The notes below the pieces were generated by a model. It worked only from the letters and a program-made list of their open reading frames with translations, was not told the DNA's origin and searched no databases. A program made the position numbers and the translations under genes. From positions 62,001 to 126,000 of the forward strand of contig VUYV01000188.1 in assembly GCA_008711295.1 (NCBI GenBank): a stretch of DNA of 64,000 bases. Direction: 5' to 3'. This DNA comes from Anarhynchus alexandrinus. Its lineage: Eukaryota; Chordata; Aves; Charadriiformes; Charadriidae. Each line of letters starts with the position of its first letter. Positions within the stretch are counted from its first letter, which is position 1. Below are positions 25,901 through 37,900 of this stretch, piece by piece.

Positions 25901-28900
25901 TACAGAATCAATTTCAAGACGTCAGGTTTCCTTGTTCTGTTCCAAACTTTTCTTAGTGTCTCCTGGTCAAATTGTCACAGCTAGTAGTGTGAGTAGAGCC
26001 TCGAAGACGTGCCAAGTGACAGGCATCTCTGAGATTTAGAAAGCATTCTAGGAAAGTGTGTCTGACCTTGCCTTGTTTCCATGGTGCAACAGCCTTGGAG
26101 TAAATAAAGATGACATGTAGCTAGCACACGGTTGATACCATTGGAGTGCAGTCACATTACACAACTGCACTCAGGCTGTACATAGGTTCATCAAGCAGTC
26201 CAGCTGCTTGGTTTATGGATTTGGACATTCAATGTGCTGCAGCTTAGTGTGTCACTTCAAACTTGCCCAGTCCTACAGGTTCTGTTGTTTTTTCTGTTCT
26301 ACACCTATGAATTATTTTTCCTATTGTTAACCCACTACTATGCTTGATATGTTGTTGTTGGCCAACATAAGGATTGTGCTGTCTATATTCCTGAGGATTT
26401 TGACTTCTTTCCTTTAAGAAAATAAGTCATCTGCTGTATAATGTTGCCTGATTTTTACTGGGCGTTTTGGGGCTAGAGGGAACTGAGGTGTACTGTAACA
26501 GGTAGTAGCATGGTAATAGCACCATACTGGGACTGTGAGAATGTGTGCTCTGAAGTAATGCTCTTTTTCAAGTTGTTTTTAAATTACTTGCCCGTTGCCT
26601 GAAATGAGTCGGGAGAGCAGCCATATGCTTGTGAGCCCACCGTATCATGGGATGCACTAAAAGCTCACAAGAAAGAGCAGCATTCTTGGAGATAAGAAAG
26701 AATCTTGCCCTGGCACTGGAGCAGAACAGCCAGAAAAACAGCCAGATCAGATAACTGTCTTGAAGCAGATTGCTTTTTCTCTAATACCATGCTCTTTCTT
26801 TAGGCTTGTCATTCATGCTCAAAGTTTTCATCAAAACTATGTCAATCAATGTGTTTCACTTCTAGAATCCAGGATTAGTGATTTCCCACCCCCACCCCCC
26901 CTTACAGAATGTAGCAATTCTTTGCAGCTTACTGCTCCCTTTAGATATTGCTAGGAAAATTTTTGTCTTTAAATATAGGAAGAATGGACTCTGAAAGAAA
27001 TTGGTCACCTGGAGACAAATACAACAATGGTCTTAAGGCATAGTTGATATGAATATAAATTTGTTAGCCATTTTTAACCATAATTAAATCAGTGATAAAC
27101 CTCTACCAAGTATAGGTTTTAAGGTTTCTAATACAACTACATTTACCCAACAATGTATTTAGATAGAATTCATGCCAATCCATTAAATTCTTACTTGTGC
27201 TTTTTATGTCATATAGGATACTATGTTTATTACAGTGAATGAGATTCATTACGGAAATAAAATGATGGTTGAAAATATCACTACTTAGGATCCTAAGGAA
27301 AAATATTAGTTCTGCCTTATAGGGGCAGTACTTGCGTGTATGAAAAGAATTGGGATTGAGTGAAAATATCTACTTCTATGTGATTATAAGTTTTTTCAGG
27401 CTTTTTGGAAAGGTGCTTGGGTCATTCTAGAAGTGGAGTCTCTCAAACTAGTATGTCAAAGAAAAAATGATGCATTCAGTCCTTTGTTATGTTCACTGAC
27501 TTGATTAGGATTTTTTCAGTGATAAGACTGTAAGTTAAATCTGAGTTGTTTTTACTTTTAATTTATGAGTAGGTTATTTAGTATGGGATTCAGCTGAGGT
27601 CTTGCTAAATAGCTGAGCCTTAACTTGGATGATGAAGATATTTTTAGCCTTCAAACTATTCAGTTAGATTTGAATTCTGTGGGCTTTTTTTTTTTATGTT
27701 TTGGTTTTGTGGTTTTTGTTTTTTTTTTTTTNTTCCATTAGTATGTAAACTCCTTGAGATGTCAATACAGGAAACTTTACCTGAACTGACTTTAAAAGGT
27801 TGAGATCTGTTTCCTTAGTTTTGTGGGTTGGGTTAATCTTTCATTCACTGCTGCTAGATTTCTTTGCTTTTACAGACCCATTCTTAATAATTTTTCTGTG
27901 TGTTGGTTTCGCAAGTACTCATGAGCAAGAACATAGTGATTAGCCATACAATGCATGTCCGCCTTTTCTGATTGGCCTTTCCCCATGAGCTGTAAGGCTA
28001 TATGCCATGCCCCATCCCTTATGGGGCCATGCATACTGGAAATATATATAGCACACACACTGATGTGAAAGTGTCTATTACATGTGTATAGGTGGTGTAC
28101 TGCAAATGTACTGTTCTTGTATATAACTTTTCTTGCTTCGATCTTAACAGAATTTCAGGGAGTGGGCTGCTCTAGGATAGAAAGAGTCTACCTCTAGTTG
28201 CCCTCTTCTCACAGAGGTTTCTCAGCCTTGTGCTGGGGTTGAGCTGTAGCTCTTTTCTATGTATCCTGAAGTGTAAGTGATGCCCTTTTCTAAAGCCAGA
28301 AGTTGAGAATGTTCTGTCTGTCTTTGGATCTCTTATTCCTGAGCAACCATGGGAAAAAAGGTCCATTCAAGGCTGAAATCGGTCCCTAGATTACAAATTG
28401 AGTACTCTTGAAGTACCTCAGATTTGGTTAAGAGGGAGACAGTAAAAAAGTAAACTCCGGAGTGAGTTTATGCACATTGACATTTTGATCTATGTTGTGA
28501 AATTACTTGAGATTAAAATATTTCTTTGGTATTCCATTGTGATCTTATTTTTGGCATTATACTAAAATTACTGAATGCAATTATTGTGCTAAGTAAAATT
28601 ACAAAAAAGTGCTATAGATCGAGGGAGAAAACTTGGAGCAGTGTGTTACTAAAATCAATGTCATGTTTCAACCAGTAAACTATTGGATGTTTAAGTTTTG
28701 TATTAAAAGTTTCTAAATTGTTGTTATAAGGTGTAATACGCTCAATAACTTTTCCTTGTTGACTGTGGCTAGTAATCATGCTATAAGCTAAGGTGAAAAC
28801 ATTTTAAATACCAGTTGGCAAATTGTTTAATGACTTGGAAAAGTGGAGGCTTCGTTCTCAATCTAGCCTTGCCTTTAGTTCATGATGCCTTAAGATAAAA

Positions 28901-31900
28901 CAATTTAGGACTGAGCAGTGAACCGCAAGTCTAAATATGGGAGTAGGAAATTTCTGAAACCAAAATAAAATTACACAACTGCTTATGTTTCAGTCTTTCT
29001 AATTATCAGGTGCATTCGAGTTTTATGTAAGTTGTCGTGCAAAATTCTTTGGAAAACAATATGAAAGGAAAATAGTTGGCAGGAAAATTAAATGCATTTT
29101 TGCTTTACTTACATAAAAGCTTAACTTCTACTCTTAACCTGAAAAAATGGATATCCACAAGTAGATGAAAATGGATATGCTCCATGTACCTTGCTGTTTG
29201 AATTTATCTGATGACTTCTCAGTTTCTAATATGTGTTCACAGACTCACAGAATGGCTGAGGTTGGAAAGGACCTCTGGAGGTCATCTGGTCCAACCCCTC
29301 TGCTTAGGTAGGGTTGCCTAAGCCACATTGCCCAGGACCATGTCCAGACAGCTTTTGAATTATCTCCAAGGATGGAGACTCCACTACCTCTCTGGGCAAC
29401 TTGTGCCGGTGCTCAGTCACCCTTACAGTGAAAGTGTTTCCGGATGTTCAGAGGGAACTTCCTGTGTTTCAGTTTGTGCCATTGCCTCTTGTTCTGGCAC
29501 AGGGCACCACTGAAAAGAGCCTGGCTCCATCCTGTTTGCACTCTCCCTTCAGGTATTTATATACATTGATAAGATCCCCCCTGAGGCATCTCATCTCTGG
29601 CCTGAATGGTCCCAGTTCTCTCAGCCTTTCCTCATCGTTCCCTTGATCATCTTCCTGACCTTTTGCTGGACTCTCCAGCATGTTCATATCTTTTGTATAC
29701 TGGGGAGCCCAGACGGGACACAGCACTCCAGGTGTGACCTCAGCAGTGCTGAATGAAGGGGCAGGATCACCTCCCTCCACTTGCTGGCAATGCAGCCCAG
29801 GGTACTGTTAGCCGCCTTTGCTGCAGGGACTTGTCGCTGGCTAATGTTTAACGTTGTGTCCACTAGGACTGCCTGGTCTTTCTCTCAAAAAGCTGCTTTC
29901 CAGCTGGTAAGCCCCCAGCATGTACTGGTTCCTGGGGTTGTTCCTCTCCAGGTACAGGACTTTGCACTTCCCAGTGCTGAACTTCATGAGGTTCCTGTCA
30001 GTCCATTCTCCAGCCTGTTGAGGTCCCTCTGGATGGCAGCACAGCCCTCTGGCATATCAGCCACTCCTTCCTGTTTTTTGTCACCTGCAGACTTTCTCAG
30101 GGTCCACTCTGCCCATTAACGATCATCCAGATTGTTAATGAAGATACTGAACAGTATTGCACCCTGTATTGACCCATGGGGCACACCACTAGATATTGGC
30201 CTCCAGCTAGATTTCATGGCCCTGATCACCACCACCTGGGCCTAGCCATCCAGCCAGTTTTCAGTCCACCTTGCTATCTTCTCACCCAGTCCATACTTTA
30301 TCAGCTTCCTTCTGAGGATTGTATAGGAGACAATGTCAAAAGACAATATCCACTGATCTCCCCTCATCTGCGAAACCAGTCATTTCATTGTAGAAGGCGA
30401 TCAGGGTGATCAGGCATGACTTCCTCTTTGTGAATCCATGCTTACTGTTCCTGGTCACCTTCTTGTCCTTCGTGTGCTTGGAGGAAATGATTTCTAGATT
30501 TGTTCCATCACCTTCCCAGGGGTCGAGGTGATCATTCAAAGATTATCAAGGGCCTTGAAATTTCATGAATGGGTAATAAACTTTGTGGGTAGTGGACAAA
30601 CTGAGCAAGTACAACCAAAAGCAGCATCGCTGTAGAAGTGAGACTTTTGGAATTAAATGACACAAATCTCCTTTTGATAGAATCTGGGATGTAATTGAAT
30701 CTCTGGCGAAGAAAGATACCCTCTATAATTTGAAAATCTCCTGTCTCTAGGTTATAAACTAAGTAGAAACACGCTAATGAAATGCCGTTATAGTACGTTT
30801 GTTATCTGTTTAGCTAATGTGTCTTTAGAGCACAATGAATGCCACTAAGGAAATGCATGTAATAGTTTCTGTGCTTGTGCACAGGGTTTGTTGTACTTTC
30901 AGCAGGGTTATGGTTGCATCTGTTTCCTCTGATATAAGAGTGTGTATGTAATATACATATGTTTATTTTTAAATATATAAATACAGTATTACAATTTTAA
31001 AAAGGATAGGGTGGTCTCTTACACATACATACATACATACATATATATAAAACCCATATATTTATATCTTGTCTTTCTCCAAAAAGGAGAAAATCTATAT
31101 GGGTTTTTCTCAGCCTTTGTGCTTTTTCTAAGGGAAGAAACATGGCTTTCTATGTTGGAAAGGAAAATTGTTGAGGCCCTTCTATTATCATTTATGATGC
31201 TGTGTTTATACTTAAGTCACATGCTGGTTGTACAGCCATAATGCTATATGCTCCTTACACATTCTTTCCAAGCATGCGTACATAACCCACATCACATACA
31301 ACTTTGGACTTGTAGCCAGTAATTTTCGTGTCCTTCAAGTTTAGCTAAAACTTTAAAAAATGTCTTTGTTATGCTGAGAAAACCTCTGCAGCATTTGGAT
31401 CATGTTTACAAAGTTAGTTTTGATTGTGAAGAAAATAAGAACTGTTTCTTTTCCTCTTCTGACAAATACAGCGCATGCCACTTGGATTCTGTGTTTTTAT
31501 TACTTATACAGCCAGCCTCGGGTGAGCATAATGGAAGGACAGGCAGCAATCTAGGATGACAGGGAGTCAAAAAGACAGTGCAAATAAAAGGTTTGGGTTT
31601 CTGACAGGCATCTTCTGAATCTTGCTCAAGTAATCTAAGATGTTATAGCAGCTCTGTGGAAAGGGACTTGGGAGTCCTGGTGGACAACAGGATGACCATG
31701 AGCCAGCAATGTGCCCTGGCAGCCAAGGCGGCCAATAGCATCCTGGGGTGCATCAAGAAGAGTGTGGCCAGCAGGTTGAGGGAGGTCATTCTCCACCTCT
31801 ACTCTGCCCTGGTGAGGTTGCATCTGGAGTATTTTGTCCAGTTCTGGGCTCCCCAGTTCAAAAAGGACAGGGAACTGCTGGAGAGGGTCCAGCAATGGGC

Positions 31901-34900
31901 TACAAAGATGATTAGGGGACTGGAGCATCTTTCTTATGAGGAAAGGCTGAGGGAATTGGGTCTCTTTACTCTGGAGAAGAGAAGACTGATGGAGGATCTT
32001 ACTAATGCTTATAAATACTTAAACGGAGGGTGCCAGGTGGCTGGAACAATCTTTTTTCAGTGGTGCCCAGTGATAGGACAAGAGGTAAGGTGCACAAACT
32101 TGAGCATAGGAAGTTCCTTCTAAATATGAGGAGGAACTTCTTTTCTTTGAGGGTGGCAGAGCACTGTAACAGGCTGCCCAGAGAGGTTGTGGAGTCTCCA
32201 ACTCTGGAGACATTCAAAACCTACCTGGATGCCATCCTGTGCAACCTGCTGTAGGTGAACATGTTTTGGCAGGGTGGTTGGACTAGATGATCTCCAGAGG
32301 TCCCTTCCAACTTTGGTCATTCTGTGATTCTGTGCTATCGCCTCTGAAACTGTTACCAACTGTTACTCTGCTCTGACTAGAGACTACCATTTCCCTAGCA
32401 GGGTAGCAGACCACTAGTCACAGAATCGCAGAACAGCCCAGGTTGGAAGGGACCTCGAAAGATCATCTGGTCATTTCCTGGGAAAGGAAACCTAGATGAG
32501 ATTAGCTCGCACACTGTCCAATCACATCTTGAAAACCTCCAGCAATGGGGACTCTGCCACGTCCCTGGGAAGGTTGTTCCAGTGAGTGATTGTTCTCAAT
32601 CAATCTCTAACTGCATAGTGACTTTGTAGTATATTCACCACTGAAGGTGCAGGTACAAAGTGCTGTGCTAAAGTGGGAATGGGGGTGGCAGAAAGATGAG
32701 CAAGAGTTCTTTCCTGCTGCACTGATGGTGGCAGCAGGCTGGGTTGGACAACTGTGAGCAGTGGTGTCTGATACTACTGACATGCAGGTGCTGGGAGGGC
32801 CTGGGTCAGTGCCCTCAGAACCCTCTTCTCTTAAGGTTGCAATATTTTCTCATTTCAGGCAACAAAACCACAGCCCATGTCCTGCCCTTATTTTTAAAAA
32901 AACTTCCACTATTCTACTATGTTTTAATTTTACATGTAGTTTCGTTGTATTTATCTTTTTGTTAGCAGTACAGTGTATGAAGAAACGGGGTCAGCATTGA
33001 ATATCACCTTGGTTTTACAATAGAGGTTTATTATACTTACTTCCAGATTTTTTTTTCCTTAAAGATCATGGAATCATCACAGAATTGTGGAATAGTTTGG
33101 GTTGGAAGGGACCTTTAAAGATCATCTAATCCAACCCCTGAGCAACGAGCAGAGACATCTTCAACTAGATCAGGTTGCTCAGAGCCCCATCCAACCTGAC
33201 CTTGAATTTTTCTAGGGATGGGGCATCTATCACCTCTGTGTAACCTGTGCCAGTATTTTACCACCCTCATCGTAAAAAAAAAAGAAAAAAAATAATTATT
33301 TCCTTATATCTAGTCTGATATTAAGATATTAAGTTTTCTAGTCTTTTTATAGCTGTTGTATAAATTACTTTAATGAAAGAATAACAGATTAATGCAAAAC
33401 TTGTATTCACTCATTTTACCAATACACTAAAAATTCTAGAAGGCTTTGTGTGGAATTTTGTGTATCTTCGTTTTAACTGAGTTGCTGAAAGTGTAGTATT
33501 GTATTACTGCAGAATAAAACTGGCTTATACCTTTATTGGGGATTGTTTTGCAATCTGATATTCTTACCTGATATCTGTCCCTTGTAGTGTAGTGTCTGAG
33601 TTTCATGCTGCTCCTAATTACACAGTCAGTTGCTTATTTTGCTACACATTCTCTTTATATAAGATTAAAAGTTGGTGTTTGAGGGTGCTTTTTTTTTTTA
33701 ATCTAAGAGGGATAATTAGAGTTATCATCTCTAACATAATGGTAGATAGCAGTAATCCTCTGTTTGGAAATTATCTGAGTAGCTGGTTTAAATGTGTGTG
33801 CATACGCATAACATTTACTTGTATAGACTTGTTTTAGGAATATCTTAGAATGCTTATACTGAAAACCAGCAGATTTAAATTTGTGTTTTCAAATCAACAG
33901 GTTGTTTCAATAGTACAGTTAATCTGAGGTCATTAGTTTTCCAAGAACTATGCCAACTATAATTTTGTAAGCACAAAACATTTATGAAAATCACTTTTGA
34001 TTTTTGACTTTTAGGCACTTGCATGTTTTATACTTGCTGACATATTTTTTTAACTGTTCCTTTTGAATAAACTTTAAATTCTCTTTGTCTTTGTATGTAT
34101 ATGCATAAATATATTGTGGCTAATACTAAGTATATTTTATTTCTCATTTTTCTTTCTGAATTTTTTTTAACTATGGGATGCAATAGTACAATTGTATTCA
34201 AGCAAAAGCTCTTACCAACAGCATAGTGGGTGCTGTAGGTGGGACAGTGACATTTTCAATAGTGTGCTTAGTTAAGTATATTTAAACTTAACAAAAAAAA
34301 AAAAGTCCTCTATTGTAAATCACTTGATATGGATGGGATTTTTGTTGTTGAAAGAATTTGCTAAAACTAACAGTTGGCTAAATTTCTTAGTGTCTTGATG
34401 TCACTTCTGCACAAGTTAATTTATTACTACCTGAAGACATCAGCTTGCATGGCTTTATCATCTGCTTTTTTACTTTAGCTAATAAATTATGGAAGATTGA
34501 AGTTGAAATCTGGGTTCCCAGCACTTGTTTCTGTGAATTAACACAACCTTTTGTTTCACTGTAGGAAGGCAGAACATAAGCATGTATTTAGAATTGAACA
34601 TATGCTAAAATGCTTTGCTATTTTAGGTCTTGGTTGTTTGCTTATTACTGCTTTTTTTCCCCCTTTTTCTTTTTTCTTTTTTTTTCTTTGAATGCTATCA
34701 ATGTACTGAATGATCACAAGAACTCATGTTTTCCTGTCCAAACGGGTGCTGTTCAAAACAAGGGGCAGAGAAGGGGGGAAAAAAAGAAGGCGGCAAAAAA
34801 AAAAAAAGCTAGCTGGGACACCCACAAGTTGAGAACTCTTAACATGCTTGCTTCATTGTTCTTGTCCATATGGTAGGATGGAAAACGTGTTTAATATATG

Positions 34901-37900
34901 ATAATTAAAGAAGTCAAATGGAAAAAAAAATCTGAAGGTACTTGTTACTTAGTGTTTGCTAAGCAAAGCTGTCATTCATCATTTTAAGATTAATTGCAAG
35001 TTGATGCGGTAATAATTTTGTTTCTGCACACTGCTTTAAATCACTGGCGTAATTAAAACAGGGCTGAATTTGGACAACAGATTTATATTAGTACCTTATT
35101 AAAATTAGTTTTAATTAATCATAAGAAATTAATATATGTTCGGTCTATTACCTACATTTTTTTTTATTTAAAATAATGATATCATATAGTTCATACCATA
35201 AATTTTAGTCAAATCAGAAATAACCTTTGGATTCTTTAAGAAAATATGGGATTCTGCTTTGTTGTTGGTGCTCAGTAACTTTGGAGAAGAAAACATTTGG
35301 AAAGATTACAGTTCTACAGAGAGATTGTTTTTATTATGTAACAAGGAAAGTGGGAAATGAAGGGTATCACAGGCAGTTAAAGGTCTTTTGTATTAAAAAG
35401 TAAAAACTCAACACGAACATAGTAACAGCAGTGTACTGAGCATCTATTACCATGCTTTGTTTGTAGTTGTCAAACATGTAAATTGTATTTGTGTTTGAGA
35501 ACACAGACTTGTTTATAATAATATTAGAATTAACAGATCGACATAAAAATTAGAGTATGGGAAAAGAAATAGTTTTACCTAATATCTCTTCCCCCCTTTT
35601 AAAATATTTGCTATGTATTGTCTGTATAATTGTATTTCTGCAGCATGTGAAATATTCCAGTTGCAAGGACATAATTAGCAGCTGTTTGGAGTACTAATGT
35701 AAAAAGAAATATTTACAAATCTTAATCCCTTTTTTCTTTAAGGACCACTACACCTGGAGAGACAAAACTCTTAGCTTCTGAAGTCTATGATATCCTTCAG
35801 TCTTCCAACATGTCAGACATGGACAATGTGAATGAGATGAATTATCGTCGACGGAAAGCGCAGTTTTTCCTCGGCAGCACAAATAAACGTGCCAAGACAG
35901 TGGTTTTGCATATAGATGGCCTTGATGATTCGGTAAGGAAACCTCCAGCGTTTATGTAAATAAGGCATGCTGTACTGAGATGTATTTTGCCCACAAAAAT
36001 AATGTATTGTATTTTGAATCACAAGATATGTATAAAATCTTGCATAAATTGAGCTTACTCAGAATATCTAAAGAAGATGTTTTAAGGCAGTTTCTTTGAT
36101 GGCTTTCTAATTACTCTAAAAAAACCTACTCTGTTTCCACCTCTCCTAATTATTTTTCCTTTTTCAAGAAAGAATGGAATAAATAAGGTACCTTCAGCAG
36201 TTTCACTTAAGATTATCTTGTAGTTGTATCAGTGTGTTAAACTAAAAAAAGTTTTCTTTTAGTTATGAGAGATTTCAGACACTGGCTTTTTTTTTTAGCT
36301 CTTAATTTAGAAATTCGGTATTTTCTTTGAGCTGGTTTTGCTACATCTTTTCATTGTCTGTGAGATCTCTTCTACTGTGGTGACCAGAATGGCATTTGAG
36401 TTAATGAGGTCTCACTGAGTCTTTATGTAATGTCAGAATAACTTCTACGGATTTATCTACCATACCCCTGTAGATAACACCCCAGGGCCATGTTTGCCTT
36501 TTTACGGCTGCCAAACAGCATGTAGACTGTTTAAGCATGTTATCCACAAGTGCCCTCCGGACTCTGTATCTTCAGTTTTGTACCCATTTTAAATGATCAA
36601 ACCTGATCCTTTGCTTTGTTGCTTTACATTTTGCCAAGTAAGCGTGTCCGCAGGCCCAGTTTATCAACAGTGTACCCGTCGTACTGTTTTCATAAGACCA
36701 TAGTTAATTCCTTTAGAAATAACATGCTGCTCTAGCTCACTTTATACAAAGTAAATATTTTTTACAGTTTTGTCCTTCCAGCACTTGCTCTGTCTAGAAA
36801 GGCAGTGCTTTGTCAACACCATTGGCTTTTGTACTCTGAAGTTTTTTTAATTCAGTCCTGTTGGTTGTCTCCCGTTAAGTTTGTTTTGGTTTTGTTTTAA
36901 GCTTGTAGTTTATTTGTTTGTTCACAGGTATCTCCAAGCAAGAAATTCAATCCACTTCTACTTTGTGAGTTTAGATATACTGACTGTAGTCTGATTCTAT
37001 CTTAACAGTGTTTCTTTATGTTTGTCGGAACGTAGTGAGATTTGTGGAGTTTCTCTCTTAAATGCCGAGGCAAAGGTATTCTGAAAAAGCGTAGGATATT
37101 TAGATATTCAACTCCAGAGATCGAAACTGCAGGCTTCTGTAGTTGCCTAGAGCACGACAGCATGTTTTCTTAGCTTGTTGTTGAAGAAAAGAAAAATCTG
37201 ACTGTGCGCTGGCTGGAGATGGTTGGTGTACATAGCTCTGTATTTCATCAGATGATTAAATAAATGTCAGTGATGCTCCAGGTGCCCACCCAGCAGTTAA
37301 ACATCCCTGTAACGCTGTTTTAAATGTCCACATAAGCTGGGACTGGGAGAATGATGAAGGATGTGAACACTAAAAGCAGCTTAGTTTCATTCAACAGTTT
37401 ATTCCGGACTTAACTAGCAAAGTATATTAGGTGGCACATATGAGTGGTAAAAGACATAATAAATAAACACAGGGGTGTAAATTCTGTGTTCTCAGTTTAC
37501 CTGTGTCTTGTCATTTGGATTTGAAACAAGAAGCTGCTGTTAGGAATGATTGCGAATCCTACAAATGCTTGTGGATTTTGAAACCTCAAATAGTAGATAT
37601 TGATTATTTCAGGAAAGGAGGGGAAAGGTCAGTTGTTTAGTGTGGGGTCAGATGTTTTTATTTTAAGATCTAATTATCAAATTTGATGATTAAAAAAAAG
37701 GGGGAAAAATGAAGCAGTACATTTTAGTAGTATTCATTAGGGTATGGTAATCAGTGTTTAGTAGTAGGAGCAGGACTACTTGCTAGACTACAATGTGTGC
37801 AAAAAAATAACCTAAATTTCACCCATCCTGCCTTGTACCCGTCCTGCCCTGTGCCCATGCCTCAGGAGTACCATGCAGAAAGATGTTGAGGTGTGCATTG

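Larger units (their letters stand above)
14951..35742 (+). other. ARMC1: ARMC1 intron 3 (20.8 kb)
   Basis: The gene's largest intron, running from GTAAGTT to CTTTTTTCTTTAAG. It holds six CR1 fragments, short tandem repeats (16591-16637, 22272-22317, 31023-31050), a T21 run at 24005-24025 and a single N at 27732. Between the repeats it is AT-rich with no recognised coding exon or RNA gene. The 19.3-20.0 kb part is low in identifiable repeats and rich in TAATTA-type motifs. Confidence 0.9.

Noticed and set aside
27732..27732. Single N, and another at 39183, as possible gap or rearrangement
   Set aside because: Both are single ambiguous bases within T homopolymers, most simply base-calling uncertainty.
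31656..32123. 155-codon open frame as a possible gene
   Set aside because: It encodes the CR1 ORF2 C-terminal segment and belongs to the mobile element.
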